Shown here piece by piece: positions 1-9,855 of a DNA stretch of 55,069 nt. The notes below the pieces were generated by a model. That model was given only the letters and a program-made list of their open reading frames with translations. It was not told the DNA's origin and ran no database searches. The stretch is from Bacilli bacterium (lineage in GTDB: Bacteria > Bacillota_I > Bacilli_A > RF39 > UBA660): assembly GCA_017511945.1 (NCBI GenBank), contig JAFWHR010000014.1, positions 1-55,069 on the forward strand, given 5' to 3'. The stretch's first letter is position 1. The number at the start of each line of letters is the position of its first letter. The translations under genes and the position numbers were made by a program.

Positions 1-702
1 AGTTGGAATATCTGGATTTTCTTCTTTAAATTTTAAATAATCTTTATATTTATGTCCATCATAGTTAGCTGGTTCTTTCCGTTTTTTATATTTGTTTTTA
101 AATTGTTTACGATTAACTTGTTCTTTTAAAGAAAAATTATCGATACCATATTCTTTAAAAACCCCCATTTCGATATAATTATATAGAGTTTTAATACATT
201 GCTTAATTTCTTTATGAGAAGATTTAATTTGATATAAAGATTGTCCTTTATCAAGAAGTGGTTTTAAAGTAGAAGCTAGCTCTTTTCTTTCTGAGGTAGT
301 TAAATTAATACCTTTTCTAAAATCAACTAAATCTGTTTTATATTCTTCATTAGTCTTAGAAGCGTAATAAAAATATTTGTCCAAATGACATTTGGCAAGA
401 TTTGGACATTTATTGCAAGCTCCAGGAGAACGATCTCTTTTATTACATTTTATTTCTTCATATCTTGAACATTGTTTTTTACAACCACCACATTCTTGTC
501 TGTGAATACAAATAGAAGGATAAATAAACTGGTTTCTTGGTTTAAATATTCTATGTTTTCTGATTTCTTTAGCCACAGTAGTTGGATCTTTACCAATAGT
601 TCTAGCTATGTTAATTTTCCTAGAACGATTTTCAATCCCTGTTTAAATAATTTTTCTTTCATCCAACGTAAAATGTTTATTGTCATGAGTAAGTTTTGAC
701 AT
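1..702 (-). pseudogene. IS30-family transposase, 5' part, interrupted by an in-frame stop
   Basis: Reading the minus strand from the ATG at 702-700 gives MSKLTHDNKHFTLDERKII, then a TAA at 645-643, then a frame that stays open to the window edge. After the stop come a helix-turn-helix (ARTIGKDPTTVAKEIRKHR) and a cysteine-rich segment with CGGC, CNKC and CPNLAKC, as in the N-terminal DNA-binding half of IS30-type transposases. The DDE catalytic half would lie left of the window. The TAA sits where related proteins usually have a sense codon, so I read it as a nonsense mutation and a dead or dying copy. A sequencing error is possible. The family call is moderately sure; the stop is seen directly. 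Confidence 0.75.
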
Positions 703-840
703 ATAATATAACCTCACTTTCAATGTCGAAACACCCATTTGAGATATTATATAAAAAGGAATTTAGTTTTACAAATCAAAACTGGAACTTTGTGCATAAC
801 TAAATTCTGTTTAAGAATATCGGAACTGGAATTTACTTTT
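703..840. mobile_element. Upstream end of the IS30-type element (boundary not resolved)
   Basis: This non-coding stretch lies between the transposase start and the ribosomal promoter. It holds a perfect 10-bp inverted repeat, GAATTTAGTT at 759-768 and AACTAAATTC at 798-807, and two copies of an AACTGGAA(C/T)TT-like motif near 780 and 824. These could belong to the terminal region of the element. The exact terminal repeat and target duplication cannot be fixed because the other end is outside the window. Confidence 0.4.
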
Positions 841-884
841 TCAATTCACACTTTTTTTAATGAATAAAAAATACAAAAAAACTA

Positions 885-913
885 TTGATTTTCATATAAT
901 TTTAATGTATAAT
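885..913 (+). promoter_or_regulatory. Sigma-A promoter of the S10-spc-alpha operon
   Basis: TTGATT at 885-890 and a perfect TATAAT at 908-913 are 17 bases apart. It is the only good promoter seen before rpsJ, and transcription would start near 920. It lies only about 50-100 bases from the end of the IS element. Confidence 0.75.
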
Positions 914-919
914 TATGAA

Positions 920-1047
920 CGTGTGACGTGCTTAGATGTGTGAGGTTGCTGAGACGCCAGGTTAAGTTGTAAATAATTTAAAAGGTGTATCAGGTTTTTT
1001 ACACGGAGCAAGTCTATACTAGATATAGGCGAGAGGAGGATACAATA
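920..1047 (+). ncRNA. S10-type ribosomal protein operon mRNA leader
   Basis: An untranslated leader of about 128 bases lies between the promoter and rpsJ. It contains GTGAGGTTGCTGAGACGCC, a GTGTA/TACAC hairpin near 984-1003, and GTCTATA-ctag-ATATAGGC (1012-1030), which can form a 7-bp stem just before the rpsJ ribosome site. I recall the same order of conserved blocks from the Bacillota S10 leader thought to give autogenous control of this operon. The identification is from memory of the motif; a covariance-model search would settle it. Confidence 0.6.
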
Positions 1048-1353
1048 ATGTCAAATAAAGTTCGTATCAAACTAAAATCTTTCGAACACAAAAACTTGGA
1101 CAAGGCATGTGCTAAAATAGTAGCAACTGTCAAAAGAACAGGAGGAAAAGTAATTGGACCTGTTCCACTTCCGACAGAAATCGAAAAGATTACAATTTTG
1201 AGAGCTGTTCACAAATATAAAGATTCACGTGAACAATTTGAAAAGAGAACACACAAAAGACTTATTGATATCGACACACCAAGCAAGGAGACTATAGATG
1301 CACTTAAACATCTTGAAGTTCCAAGTGGTGTTGATATTCAAATAAAATTATAG
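1048..1353 (+). CDS. rpsJ: 30S ribosomal protein S10
   Basis: A small-subunit head protein of 101 residues that also takes part in NusB antitermination in bacteria. The family signatures [15 protein letters not shown] and THKRLIDI are present, ending in GVDIQIKL. The start is ATG 1048, eight bases after GAGAGGAGG. The frame is open further upstream to 985, but those codons fall inside the leader RNA and do not match S10. It is the first gene of the operon and lies 12 bases before rplC. Confidence 0.98.
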   Translation: MSNKVRIKLKSFEHKNLDKACAKIVATVKRTGGKVIGPVPLPTEIEKITILRAVHKYKDSREQFEKRTHKRLIDIDTPSKETIDALKHLEVPSGVDIQIKL

Positions 1354-1365
1354 GAGGAGAAAAAT

Positions 1366-2139
1366 ATGAAAGGAATCTTAGGTCGTAAAATAGGAATGAC
1401 TCAAGTATTTGATCAAGATGGAAAACTTACTCCAGTCACAGTAGTTGAAGTTACTCCAAACGTAGTAACTCAAATAAAGACTAAAGAAAATGACGGGTAT
1501 GAAGCAATCCAACTTGCAATGGGTACTAAAAGAGAAAAACTTGCGACGAAAGCTTCTGCCGGTATAACCGACAAAGCAAAAACTACACCTAAGCGCTTCT
1601 TTAAAGAAATTAGAGGTGTAAATGTAAACGACTACACATTAGGTCAAGAAATATCAGCAGATATTTTTGAAATAGGAGAAGTCGTAGATGTAACTGGAAC
1701 AACTAAAGGTAAAGGTTTCCAGGGATCAATCAAAAAATATGGTCAGCAAAGAGGACCAATGGGTCATGGATCACACTATCATAGAGGTCCAGGATCACTT
1801 GGAACAATGAGACCAATGCGTGTATTCAAAGGTAGAGGACTACCAAGTCACATGGGAGTGTTAACTGTAACAATTCAAAACTTAGAAATAGTTATGGTTG
1901 ATAAAGAGAACAATGCAATTTTAGTAAAGGGAAATATACCTGGACCTAAAAAAGGACTGGTAATCATAAAAAGTGCTGTCAAAAACATGGGTAAAGTTAA
2001 CAAAAGAACTGAATTAGTTAAATGGAACGATGAAACTACAGAAGACGCTAAAGAAGTTCAAGAAAAGAAAAAAGATGAAGTAGTAGAGTCAAAAACAGAT
2101 GAAGTTCAAAAAGAAACAAAAGAAAGTTCAGAGGCTTAA
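1366..2139 (+). CDS. rplC: 50S ribosomal protein L3 with acidic C-terminal extension
   Basis: An early-assembly 23S-binding protein. The core is recognisable from [15 protein letters not shown] to the [14 protein letters not shown] and [14 protein letters not shown] segments. At 257 residues it is some 45 longer than typical L3. The extra part (from about residue 215) is a charged Lys/Glu-rich tail without predicted fold, such as [14 protein letters not shown]. Such tails occur in some reduced Bacilli and Mollicutes. The ribosome site AGGAGGAG precedes the ATG. Confidence 0.97.
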   Translation: MKGILGRKIGMTQVFDQDGKLTPVTVVEVTPNVVTQIKTKENDGYEAIQLAMGTKREKLATKASAGITDKAKTTPKRFFKEIRGVNVNDYTLGQEISADIFEIGEVVDVTGTTKGKGFQGSIKKYGQQRGPMGHGSHYHRGPGSLGTMRPMRVFKGRGLPSHMGVLTVTIQNLEIVMVDKENNAILVKGNIPGPKKGLVIIKSAVKNMGKVNKRTELVKWNDETTEDAKEVQEKKKDEVVESKTDEVQKETKESSEA

Positions 2140-2150
2140 GGAGGTAAATT

Positions 2151-2774
2151 ATGGCAAAAGAAAATATAGTTAACCTTAAAGGCGAAAAAGTAAGTGACAT
2201 TACCCTAAATGAAAAAGTTTGGAACATAAAACCAAATGACGCAGTAATATATGATGCAATAGTTCTTACAAGAGCATCTCAAAGACAAGGAACCGCAAAC
2301 ACAAAGACACGTAGTGAAGTGAGCGGTGGAGGAAGGAAACCATGGAGACAAAAAGGAACTGGACACGCAAGACAAGGTAGCACAAGAGCTCCACATTGGT
2401 ATCATGGTGGAGTAGTATTTGGACCACATCCAAGAACTTATAACAAAAAGATGAACAAGAAAGAAAGAATGCTAGCTCTTAAATCAGCACTATCATATAA
2501 AGTTTTAGATAAAAACTTAATAGTAGTTGATGATTTAACACTAAAAACTAATAAAACAAAAGATATGATTAAAATATTAGAAGGCTTAAAAGTATCTAAA
2601 AACATATTAATTGTAGTAAAAGAATTATCAGATAATTTAATACTAGCAACTAGAAATATTCCAAAAGTTGAATTACTTACATATGACGAGTTAAACGCAC
2701 TTGAAGTAATAGCTGCAGACTACATGATAATTACAAAAGATGCTGTTAAGTCAGTAGAGGAGGTGCTTTCTTAA
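2151..2774 (+). CDS. rplD: 50S ribosomal protein L4
   Basis: A 207-residue exit-tunnel protein, and in many bacteria the autogenous repressor of the S10 operon. The tunnel-loop signature GGGRKPWRQKGTGHARQG is intact at about residues 60-77. AAGGAGG lies upstream. Its stop codon overlaps the rplW start (TAATG), which suggests translational coupling. The S10-type leader upstream fits regulation of this operon, but L4 binding is not shown here. Confidence 0.98.
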   Translation: MAKENIVNLKGEKVSDITLNEKVWNIKPNDAVIYDAIVLTRASQRQGTANTKTRSEVSGGGRKPWRQKGTGHARQGSTRAPHWYHGGVVFGPHPRTYNKKMNKKERMLALKSALSYKVLDKNLIVVDDLTLKTNKTKDMIKILEGLKVSKNILIVVKELSDNLILATRNIPKVELLTYDELNALEVIAADYMIITKDAVKSVEEVLS

Positions 2775-3052
2775 TGGACAGATTTAGAGACATTATAAAA
2801 GCTCCAATAATTACAGAAAAATCACAGGAATTACAGGCAAAAGAAAACACTTTCGTATTTAGTGTAGATGTAAATGCAGGTAAAACTGAGATAAAGGAAG
2901 CTATTGAAAAATTATTCAACGTAGAAGTATTAAAAGTAAACACATTAAACACATATCCAAAGAAGAAGAGAGTCGGAAGATATGCAGGAAGAGCAAATAA
3001 AGTAAAAAAAGCAATTGTTAAATTAAAAGAAGGAAATTCAATAGAATTTTAG
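2774..3052 (+). CDS. rplW: 50S ribosomal protein L23
   Basis: A 92-residue protein at the tunnel exit, the docking site for trigger factor and SRP. Family features are IIKAPIITEKS at the N-terminus and the basic KKKRVGRYAGRANKVKKA loop. It starts at the ATG overlapping the L4 stop, with GAGGAGG inside the end of rplD. It is of normal length. Confidence 0.97.
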   Translation: MDRFRDIIKAPIITEKSQELQAKENTFVFSVDVNAGKTEIKEAIEKLFNVEVLKVNTLNTYPKKKRVGRYAGRANKVKKAIVKLKEGNSIEF

Positions 3053-3063
3053 GAGGTTAAAAC

Positions 3064-3891
3064 ATGGCAATTAGATCATATAGACCAACTACTAATGGTA
3101 GAAGAGGTATGACTACATTAGTTAATGAAGACATAACTAAAACAAAACCTGAAAAATCATTAGTTGTTACAATAAAGAAAAACGGTGGTCGTAACAATCA
3201 AGGTAAAATCACAGTGAGACATCACGGTGGTGGAGCCAAAAGAAAATACAGAATCATCGATTTTAAAAGAAATAAGGATGGTATAACAGGTACAGTTGCA
3301 TCTATAGAATACGATCCAAATAGAAGTGCTAACATTGCTTTAATTAATTACTCAGATGGAGAAAAGAGATACATAATTGCTCCAAAAGACCTAAAAGTTG
3401 GAATGAAAATAGAAAGTGGAGAAAAAGCAGACATCAAAGTTGGAAATTGTCTTCCACTATTAAATATTCCAGAGGGAACAATGGTTCATAATGTTGAACT
3501 AAAACCTGGAAAAGGTGGCCAAATGGCTAGAAGTGCAGGCTCTAGCGTACAAATACTAGGTAGAGAAGGAGAATATACATTACTTCGTCTAACAAGTGGA
3601 GAAGTTAGAAAAGTACTTAGTGTATGTAGAGCAACTATCGGTGAAGTAGGAAATGCCGATTATGAACTTGTAAATTTAGGAAAAGCAGGTAGAAAGAGAC
3701 ATATGGGAATCAGACCTACAGTTCGTGGATCAGTAATGAACCCTAACGATCACCCACATGGTGGTGGTGAAGGAAGAGCCCCTATCGGAAGAAAAGGCCC
3801 AGTTACGCCTTGGGGTAAACCTGCACTTGGATACAAGACGAGAAATAAGAAAAAGGCTTCAAACAAACTAATTGTTCGCCGAAGTAAATAA
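3064..3891 (+). CDS. rplB: 50S ribosomal protein L2
   Basis: A 275-residue 23S rRNA protein near the peptidyl-transferase centre. The hallmark C-terminal segment [17 protein letters not shown] includes the conserved histidine region, followed by [22 protein letters not shown] precedes the ATG. It is full length and shows nothing unusual. Confidence 0.98.
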   Translation: MAIRSYRPTTNGRRGMTTLVNEDITKTKPEKSLVVTIKKNGGRNNQGKITVRHHGGGAKRKYRIIDFKRNKDGITGTVASIEYDPNRSANIALINYSDGEKRYIIAPKDLKVGMKIESGEKADIKVGNCLPLLNIPEGTMVHNVELKPGKGGQMARSAGSSVQILGREGEYTLLRLTSGEVRKVLSVCRATIGEVGNADYELVNLGKAGRKRHMGIRPTVRGSVMNPNDHPHGGGEGRAPIGRKGPVTPWGKPALGYKTRNKKKASNKLIVRRSK

Positions 3892-3908
3892 GAAAGGATG
3901 ATTTATAA

Positions 3909-4181
3909 ATGGCTAGAAGTTTAAAAAAAGGACCATTCATTGATGAAAGTTTAATGAAAAAAGTAAAGACAATGAATGAATCTGGAAAAAAAGAAGTAAT
4001 TAAAACTTGGTCTCGCCGTTCTACAATTTATCCTGAATTTATCGGACACACATTTGCTGTTCATAATGGTAAAGAATTTATTCCTGTTTATGTAACAGAA
4101 GATATGGTTGGACATAAATTGGGTGAATTTTCAATGACACGTAAATTCGGTGGTCACGGCGATGATAAAAAGAAAAAATAA
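3909..4181 (+). CDS. rpsS: 30S ribosomal protein S19
   Basis: A 90-residue small-subunit head protein, recognised by [33 protein letters not shown] and GHKLGEF. It has a basic C-terminal tail. The ribosome site AAAGGATG is weaker than that of its neighbours. Confidence 0.98.
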   Translation: MARSLKKGPFIDESLMKKVKTMNESGKKEVIKTWSRRSTIYPEFIGHTFAVHNGKEFIPVYVTEDMVGHKLGEFSMTRKFGGHGDDKKKK

Positions 4182-4200
4182 TCTGGAAAGGATGATATAA

Positions 4201-4533
4201 ATGGAAGCAAGAGCAGTAGCAAAACACGTTAGAATTGCTCCTAGGAAAGCTAGACTTGTAATCGATCTAATACGTGGAAAAGACGTAAAAGAAGCAGATA
4301 CAATTCTATCAAACCTAAATAAAGAGGCTTCTAGATTAATTCACAAAGTTTTAAATTCAGCAGTAGCAAACGCTACAAACAATCTAGAACTTAATGAAGA
4401 TAACTTATATGTTAAAGAAGCCTATATCAATGAGGGACGTACTTTAAAAAGAGGACGTGCCGGGGCTAAAGGAATGCCAAAACCAATATTAAAAAGATCA
4501 AGCCACATTACAGTGGTTGTAGGTGAAAAGTAA
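4201..4533 (+). CDS. rplV: 50S ribosomal protein L22
   Basis: A 110-residue tunnel-wall protein. The signature is [18 protein letters not shown] near the N-terminus and [18 protein letters not shown], the tunnel beta-hairpin region where macrolide-resistance mutations arise in other species. The preceding site is GAAAGGATG. Confidence 0.98.
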   Translation: MEARAVAKHVRIAPRKARLVIDLIRGKDVKEADTILSNLNKEASRLIHKVLNSAVANATNNLELNEDNLYVKEAYINEGRTLKRGRAGAKGMPKPILKRSSHITVVVGEK

Positions 4534-4546
4534 AGGAGGTATTTGA

Positions 4547-5227
4547 GTGGGTCAGAAAGTTAGTCCAGTCGGACTTAGAATCGGAATTAATAAGACTTGG
4601 GAATCTAATTGGTACGCTGGAAATAAAGATTTTGCAAAATTTCTAGGTAACGACTATAAGATTCGTAAATTCTTAGAAAAAAGACTATCAAATGCTGCCG
4701 TTTCTAGTATACAAATAGAGAGAAATAGTGGCAAAACCGAGATAATTATCAATACAGCAAAACCTGGTGTCGTAATTGGTCACGGTGGAGATGAGATAGA
4801 AAAAATAAGAAAAGAATTAACAAGAGTTGTAGATGATGAAATACATATTTCAATTAAAGAAGTTAAAAACCCTAATCTAGATGCTGCTTTAGTTGCAGAA
4901 AATATCGCACATCAAATAGAAAATCGTGTTTCATATAAAATTGCTCAAAAGAAAGCAATTAGAAATACTATGAAATCAGGAGCAAAAGGTATTAAAACTT
5001 GGGTTTCTGGAAGACTTAACGGAGCAGAAATAGCCAGAGGTGAAGGATATACAGAAGGTAAAGTTCCAAGACATACCTTAAGAGCAGATATAGATTATGC
5101 TAGTAAAGAAGCAAACACAATCTATGGGAAAATAGGTGTAAAAGTGTGGATTTATAAAGGCGAAATCCTTGCTTCAAAAGAAGATAAGGGAGGTAAAAGA
5201 AATGGCAGTTATTCCAAAAAGAACTAA
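4547..5227 (+). CDS. rpsC: 30S ribosomal protein S3
   Basis: A 226-residue protein at the mRNA entry channel, with a KH domain ([20 protein letters not shown], about residues 65-84). It begins [14 protein letters not shown], encoded from GTG 4547 after AAAGGAGG. Its last 26 bases overlap the start of rplP, so the two are probably translationally coupled. Confidence 0.97.
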   Translation: MGQKVSPVGLRIGINKTWESNWYAGNKDFAKFLGNDYKIRKFLEKRLSNAAVSSIQIERNSGKTEIIINTAKPGVVIGHGGDEIEKIRKELTRVVDDEIHISIKEVKNPNLDAALVAENIAHQIENRVSYKIAQKKAIRNTMKSGAKGIKTWVSGRLNGAEIARGEGYTEGKVPRHTLRADIDYASKEANTIYGKIGVKVWIYKGEILASKEDKGGKRNGSYSKKN

Positions 5228-5633
5228 ATATAGAAGACCTCATCGTCTAAAATATGATGGAAAAGCTAAAGGAAACACTACCCTATCATTTGGAGATTAT
5301 GGACTAAAAGCTTTAGAAGGTGCATGGATAAGTCAACAGCAAATTGAAGCAGCCAGAGTTGCCATGACACGTTACATGAAACGTGGAGGAAAAGTATGGA
5401 TAAACATATTTCCACACCTATCACTTACCGCAAAAGGTATAGGAATGCGTCAAGGTAAAGGTAAAGGTGCACCAGAAAAATGGGTAGCCGTTGTTAAAGA
5501 AGGAAAAATCATGTTTGAAATTGCCGGTGTGAGTGAAGAAGTTGCTAGAGAAGCACTACGTTTAGCAATGCATAAACTTCCAATTAAATGTAAATTTGTT
5601 ATGAAGGAAAGTGGTGAGACAAATGAAAATTAG
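5202..5633 (+). CDS. rplP: 50S ribosomal protein L16
   Basis: A 143-residue protein next to the A site. The family start [11 protein letters not shown] and the [12 protein letters not shown] loop are present. I chose ATG 5202, which follows GGGAGG and begins at the conserved N-terminus. The frame is open back to 5169, but that part is only the shadow of rpsC. It overlaps rpsC by 26 bases and rpmC by 11. Confidence 0.96.
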   Translation: MAVIPKRTKYRRPHRLKYDGKAKGNTTLSFGDYGLKALEGAWISQQQIEAARVAMTRYMKRGGKVWINIFPHLSLTAKGIGMRQGKGKGAPEKWVAVVKEGKIMFEIAGVSEEVAREALRLAMHKLPIKCKFVMKESGETNEN

Positions 5634-5817
5634 TGAACTAAGAGAACTTAGTGATAAAGAACTAAAAGAAAAAATATCACAGTGCAAAGCAGAACTATTT
5701 AATTTACGTTTCAGTCAAGCTACAGGATCCTTAGAACAACCTAGTAGAATAAGAGAACTCAGAAAGGCAGTTGCGAGAATGAAGACAATTCTTCGCGAAC
5801 GTGAATTAGATATCTAG
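5623..5817 (+). CDS. rpmC: 50S ribosomal protein L29
   Basis: A 64-residue helical-hairpin protein near the tunnel exit: [17 protein letters not shown] at the N-terminus, [12 protein letters not shown] in the middle. ATG 5623 follows GGTGAG inside the end of rplP. Two GTG codons just upstream in frame (5611 and 5614) are less likely starts because they would add non-family residues. Confidence 0.96.
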   Translation: MKISELRELSDKELKEKISQCKAELFNLRFSQATGSLEQPSRIRELRKAVARMKTILRERELDI

Positions 5818-5826
5818 GAGGAATTT

Positions 5827-6084
5827 ATGGAAAACATTAAACAAGAATTAACTGGAAGAGTAGTAAGCACAGCAAATGATAAGACAATTACAGTTTTAGT
5901 TGAAACTCACAAAATGGATAAAAAATATGGTAAGAGAGTTAAATACTCTAAAAAGTTTGCTGCACACGATGAGAACAATGTAGCTAAAGTAGGAGATATC
6001 GTAAGAATCGCCGAAACAAGACCACTATCAAAAACTAAACATTATCGTCTAGTTAAGGTAGTTGAAGAAGCTATTATATTATAA
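5827..6084 (+). CDS. rpsQ: 30S ribosomal protein S17
   Basis: An 85-residue OB-fold protein binding the 5' domain of 16S rRNA. It shows [20 protein letters not shown] and [27 protein letters not shown] precedes the ATG. Normal length. Confidence 0.97.
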   Translation: MENIKQELTGRVVSTANDKTITVLVETHKMDKKYGKRVKYSKKFAAHDENNVAKVGDIVRIAETRPLSKTKHYRLVKVVEEAIIL

Positions 6085-6103
6085 CTAGAAGGAGGAATTA
6101 TCT

Positions 6104-6472
6104 ATGATAGCGCAGGAGAGCCGTTTAAAAGTTGCTGACAATTCAGGTGCTCGTGAACTTCTTGTTATTAGAGTGCTAGGTGGCAGCAAAGTTAAAACCG
6201 GAAATATTGGAGACATAATTGTCGGAACTGTAAAAAAAGCAATGCCTGGTGGAACCGTTTCTGAAGGGCAAGTCGTAAAAGCAGTTGTAGTAAGAACAAA
6301 ATATGGCCTAAGAAGAGAAGATGGATCATATATCAAATTTGATGAAAACGCATGCGTTATAATCAAAGATGATAAAAGTCCAGTTGGAACTCGTGTATTT
6401 GGACCAGTAGCTCGTGAATTACGTGAAAAAGACTTCATGAAAATAGTTTCACTAGCTAAAGAAGTATTATAA
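6104..6472 (+). CDS. rplN: 50S ribosomal protein L14
   Basis: A 122-residue intersubunit-bridge protein, highly conserved: [32 protein letters not shown] and [22 protein letters not shown] lies upstream. Nothing unusual. Confidence 0.98.
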   Translation: MIAQESRLKVADNSGARELLVIRVLGGSKVKTGNIGDIIVGTVKKAMPGGTVSEGQVVKAVVVRTKYGLRREDGSYIKFDENACVIIKDDKSPVGTRVFGPVARELREKDFMKIVSLAKEVL

Positions 6473-6490
6473 AAATTGGGGAGGAATAAT

Positions 6491-6796
6491 ATGAAAATTA
6501 AAGTAGGAGATAAAGTTACCGTTATTGCCGGAAAAGATAAAGGCAAAGAAGGAACTGTTACAAAAACCCTTAGATCCACAGACAAAGTAGTTGTCGAAGG
6601 AGTTAATATAGTAAAAAAACATATTAAACCTACAAGTGGAGAAGATGGAAGAATAGCTGAAATAGAAGCCCCAATACATGTATCAAATGTCATGCTTTAC
6701 GACGATAAAGCAAAAAAGGCTACAAGAGTAGGCTATGAAAAAAAAGACGGAAAAAAAATTAGAATATCTAAAAAATCTAATAAAAAGTTTGATTAA
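6491..6796 (+). CDS. rplX: 50S ribosomal protein L24
   Basis: A 101-residue KOW-domain protein that initiates large-subunit assembly: [20 protein letters not shown] at the N-terminus and [12 protein letters not shown] in the second half. ATG 6491 follows GGGGAGG. An in-frame TTG at 6476 would place the ribosome site inside the gene and is rejected. Confidence 0.96.
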   Translation: MKIKVGDKVTVIAGKDKGKEGTVTKTLRSTDKVVVEGVNIVKKHIKPTSGEDGRIAEIEAPIHVSNVMLYDDKAKKATRVGYEKKDGKKIRISKKSNKKFD

Positions 6797-6816
6797 GATT
6801 TGAAAGGAGGGCATTT

Positions 6817-7356
6817 ATGAACCGCCTAGAAAAAGAGTATAAAGAAAAAATCGTACCAAACTTAACTGAAAAGTATGGTTACAAAAGTGTTATGGCTGTA
6901 CCACGCCTTGATAAAATAGTTGTCAATATGGGTGTTGGTGATGCGACTAGTAATAGTAAACTAATTGATGCAGCATGCGAAGATTTAAAGACAATTACAG
7001 GTCAAAAGCCAATAGTTACAAGAGCAAAAAAAGCAATCGCCGGATTTAAAGTAAGAGAAGGACAACCAATAGGATGTAAAGTTACTTTAAGAGGTGATAA
7101 CATGTATAACTTCCTAGATAAACTTATCAGTATAACACTTCCACGTGTTAGAGACTTTAGAGGTATAAGTCCAAAGTCATTTGATGGTAGAGGAAATTAT
7201 ACATTAGGATTAACTGAACAACTTATATTTTCAGAAATAGATTATGACAATGTTGTAAAAGTTCGTGGAATGGATATTGTGCTTGTTACAACTGCACAGA
7301 CAAACGAAGAAGCTTTAGACTTACTTAAAGGTTTCGGTATGCCGTTTAAAAAATAA
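6817..7356 (+). CDS. rplE: 50S ribosomal protein L5
   Basis: A 179-residue 5S rRNA-binding protein: [30 protein letters not shown], and the conserved [20 protein letters not shown] segment. AAAGGAGGG precedes the ATG. Full length. Confidence 0.98.
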   Translation: MNRLEKEYKEKIVPNLTEKYGYKSVMAVPRLDKIVVNMGVGDATSNSKLIDAACEDLKTITGQKPIVTRAKKAIAGFKVREGQPIGCKVTLRGDNMYNFLDKLISITLPRVRDFRGISPKSFDGRGNYTLGLTEQLIFSEIDYDNVVKVRGMDIVLVTTAQTNEEALDLLKGFGMPFKK

Positions 7357-7368
7357 TAGGAGGAATTT

Positions 7369-7554
7369 ATGGCGAGAAAAAGTATGGTAGTAAAAGCTGG
7401 TAGAGAGCCAAAATTTAAAGTGCGTAAATATACTAGATGTCAAATTTGCGGCAGACCACATTCAGTATTAAAAAAATATGGAATATGCCGTATTTGCTTT
7501 AGAGAGTTAGCATACAAAGGGCAAATACCAGGATTTACAAAATCAAGTTGGTAA
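7369..7554 (+). CDS. rpsN: 30S ribosomal protein S14, zinc-binding (type Z) form
   Basis: A 61-residue protein of the short C+ form. The zinc ligands are CQIC at residues 24-27 and CRIC at about 40-43, and it ends PGFTKSSW. Many Bacillota also carry a zinc-free paralogue used in zinc starvation; none is seen here. TAGGAGG precedes the ATG. Confidence 0.97.
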   Translation: MARKSMVVKAGREPKFKVRKYTRCQICGRPHSVLKKYGICRICFRELAYKGQIPGFTKSSW

Positions 7555-7570
7555 GAAGGGAGGACTTTAT

Positions 7571-7966
7571 ATGGTAGTATCAGATCCAATTGCTGATATG
7601 CTTACGAGAATCCGTAATGCAAATCAATTAAGATATAAAGAAGTTGAAATGCCAACTTCAAAGATGAAAGAAGAAATTGCGAGAATTTTAAAAGAAGAAG
7701 GATATATATCTAATTACAAAGTTAAAGAAGAAAAACCACAGAGTAAATTAGTATTATCTTTAAAATATGATAAAAAAACGCGTGTAATAACTGGACTTAG
7801 AAAGATATCTAAACCAGGACTTCGCGTGTATGCTAAAACAGATGAAATCCCTAGTGTATTAAATGGATTAGGTATTGCAATCGTCTCAACATCAAAAGGT
7901 GTTATGACAGGAAGAGATGCCAAAAACAAATCATTAGGTGGAGAGGTTTTAGCCTATATTTGGTAG
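7571..7966 (+). CDS. rpsH: 30S ribosomal protein S8
   Basis: A 131-residue 16S central-domain protein, and in other bacteria the autogenous repressor of the spc operon. Signatures are [15 protein letters not shown] at the start and [20 protein letters not shown] near the C-terminus. The ribosome site is GGGAGG. Confidence 0.98.
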   Translation: MVVSDPIADMLTRIRNANQLRYKEVEMPTSKMKEEIARILKEEGYISNYKVKEEKPQSKLVLSLKYDKKTRVITGLRKISKPGLRVYAKTDEIPSVLNGLGIAIVSTSKGVMTGRDAKNKSLGGEVLAYIW

Positions 7967-7979
7967 AAAGGATGGTTTT

Positions 7980-8510
7980 ATGAGTCGTATAGGAAATAGA
8001 ATTCTAAACGTACCTGCTGGCGTTACTGTAGAAAATAATGGTAATATTGTAACAGTAAAAGGACCTAAAGGAGAACTTTCTACTGAAATAAACAAAAATA
8101 TTACTGTAAGCGTGGAAGGAGAACAGTTAAAAGTCGAGAGAAAAAGCGATATGTATAAGCACTTTCACGGAACAGCAAATGCCAATATTAGTAACATGAT
8201 TGAAGGAGTTACAAAAGGTTTTGAAAAGAAATTAGAAACTGTTGGAGTTGGATATCGTTTCGATGTTCAAGGAAAAAAACTAAAAGTAACAGCAGGATAT
8301 TCACATCCAGTAATGGTAGATATACCAGAAGGAATTACTTGTGAATGTCCAAGCAATACAGAACTTACTATTAAAGGTATAGATAAACAGTTAGTTGGAG
8401 AATTTGCCGCTAACGTAAGAAAGATTAGAAAACCTGAACCTTACAAAGGTAAAGGAATTCGTTACCAAGATGAGCACATCATCAGAAAAGTTGGTAAAAA
8501 AGCTGCTTAA
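7980..8510 (+). CDS. rplF: 50S ribosomal protein L6
   Basis: A 176-residue protein with two similar domains near the factor-binding site: [24 protein letters not shown], and the C-terminal [28 protein letters not shown] precedes the ATG. Confidence 0.98.
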   Translation: MSRIGNRILNVPAGVTVENNGNIVTVKGPKGELSTEINKNITVSVEGEQLKVERKSDMYKHFHGTANANISNMIEGVTKGFEKKLETVGVGYRFDVQGKKLKVTAGYSHPVMVDIPEGITCECPSNTELTIKGIDKQLVGEFAANVRKIRKPEPYKGKGIRYQDEHIIRKVGKKAA

Positions 8511-8527
8511 GGAAAGGAAGAAGAATT

Positions 8528-8890
8528 ATGATTAAAAAGGTAAATCGTAATGAAGTGCGTAAAGCTAGACACACAAGAGTAAGAAATAAAATCTCTGGAA
8601 CTAAAGAAACTCCAAGATTAAACGTGTTTAGATCAAACAGTAACATATTCGCACAGATCATTGATGATACTAAAGGAGAAACTTTAGTAAGTGCTTCTTC
8701 AATTGACAAAGAATTAAAACTAGAAAATGGTGGAAATGTAGAAGCAGCTATTAAAGTTGGAAAACTAATTGCTGAAAGAGCAAAAAAAGCAAAAATAAAA
8801 AATGTAGTATTTGATAGAGGTGGATACCTTTATCATGGACGTGTAAAAGCACTAGCAGAATCTGCACGTGAAAATGGATTAAATTTTTAA
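8528..8890 (+). CDS. rplR: 50S ribosomal protein L18
   Basis: A 120-residue 5S rRNA-binding protein: [20 protein letters not shown] near the start, [19 protein letters not shown] near the end, and the typical C-terminus [18 protein letters not shown] lies upstream. Confidence 0.97.
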   Translation: MIKKVNRNEVRKARHTRVRNKISGTKETPRLNVFRSNSNIFAQIIDDTKGETLVSASSIDKELKLENGGNVEAAIKVGKLIAERAKKAKIKNVVFDRGGYLYHGRVKALAESARENGLNF

Positions 8891-8903
8891 GGAGGGAATA
8901 TAA

Positions 8904-9407
8904 GTGGAAAGACGAAGAAGAGAAGCCCGTCCAAAAATATTTGACGAAGAAGTTATAAGTATTGGCCGTGTTACAAAAGTAACAAAAGGTGGTCGTCAAC
9001 TACGTTTTGCCGCAACAGCTGTTGTTGGAGATCGTAAAGGTAGAGTTGGAATCGGTTCAGGAAAAGCAGCAGAAGTTCCAACAGCAATCAAAAAAGCCGT
9101 TGCCGCCGCTACTAAAAATGTAACAAACGTTGCCATTGTTGGCGGAAACACAATCCCACATGAAGCAATAGGAACAAGAGGAGCAAGTAGAGTACTTCTT
9201 AAACCAGCAGTAAAAGGTACAGGAGTTAAAGCAGGGGGACCTGTAAGAACTGTATTAGAACTTGCTGGAGTAAAGGATATTTTATCTAAGTCACTTGGTT
9301 CAAGCACTAAAATAAACATGGCATATGCCACACTAGATGCATTAAAACAGCAAAAAACAGCCGAAGAAGTTGCAAGACTTCGTGGTAAGAAAGTAGAGGA
9401 ATTATAA
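8904..9407 (+). CDS. rpsE: 30S ribosomal protein S5
   Basis: A 167-residue decoding-fidelity protein with a double-stranded-RNA-binding domain: [19 protein letters not shown] and [18 protein letters not shown]. The start is GTG 8904 after AAGGAGGG. Its stop overlaps the rplO start (TAATG). In most Bacillota rpmD (L30) lies between these two genes; here there is no room for it. Confidence 0.97.
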   Translation: MERRRREARPKIFDEEVISIGRVTKVTKGGRQLRFAATAVVGDRKGRVGIGSGKAAEVPTAIKKAVAAATKNVTNVAIVGGNTIPHEAIGTRGASRVLLKPAVKGTGVKAGGPVRTVLELAGVKDILSKSLGSSTKINMAYATLDALKQQKTAEEVARLRGKKVEEL

Positions 9408-9850
9408 TGAAACTAAATACTATAAAACCAAACGAAGGCTCAGTTAAAAATAGAAAAAGAGTTGGAAGAGGACCAGGATCAGGAACAGGTAAAACAGCTG
9501 GAAGAGGAGAAAATGGTCAGAAATCTAGAAGCGGAGGAGGAGTTAGAGTAGGTTTTGAAGGTGGTCAAACACCATTATTCAGAAGATTACCTAAAAGAGG
9601 ATTCTCTAACGCTAGATTTAAAAAAGTATATGCTGTAATTAATGTATCAGAATTAAATAAATTCAAAGATGGTGCAGAAGTAAATCCAGAAATATTAAAA
9701 GATATGGGAATAATAAAAAACGCTTTAGATGGGATAAAAGTACTTGGAAATGGTAAATTAGAAAAGAAATTGACAGTTAAAGCTAGTAAATTCTCATCTT
9801 CTGCTAAGAAACAAATAGAAAATCTAGGTGGAAAAGCAGAGGTGATCTAG
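9407..9850 (+). CDS. rplO: 50S ribosomal protein L15
   Basis: A 147-residue late-assembly protein. The Gly-rich basic N-terminus ([19 protein letters not shown]) and [18 protein letters not shown] are typical. Its ATG overlaps the rpsE stop, and the GTAGAGG ribosome site is inside rpsE. It directly replaces the expected rpmD position. Confidence 0.97.
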   Translation: MKLNTIKPNEGSVKNRKRVGRGPGSGTGKTAGRGENGQKSRSGGGVRVGFEGGQTPLFRRLPKRGFSNARFKKVYAVINVSELNKFKDGAEVNPEILKDMGIIKNALDGIKVLGNGKLEKKLTVKASKFSSSAKKQIENLGGKAEVI

Positions 9851-9855
9851 TCTTT

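Noticed and set aside
643-645. TAA in the transposase as a reassigned sense codon
   Set aside because: TAA ends many intact genes here (rpsJ-L-C series), so it is a normal stop; the transposase is interrupted.
472-699. A 75-codon plus-strand open frame opposite the transposase
   Set aside because: It is the antisense shadow of the IS30-type transposase, with no ribosome site and no family resemblance.
985-1047. Upstream start for rpsJ at 985
   Set aside because: Those 21 codons fall in the structured S10-type leader and do not match S10; the ribosome site is just before ATG 1048.
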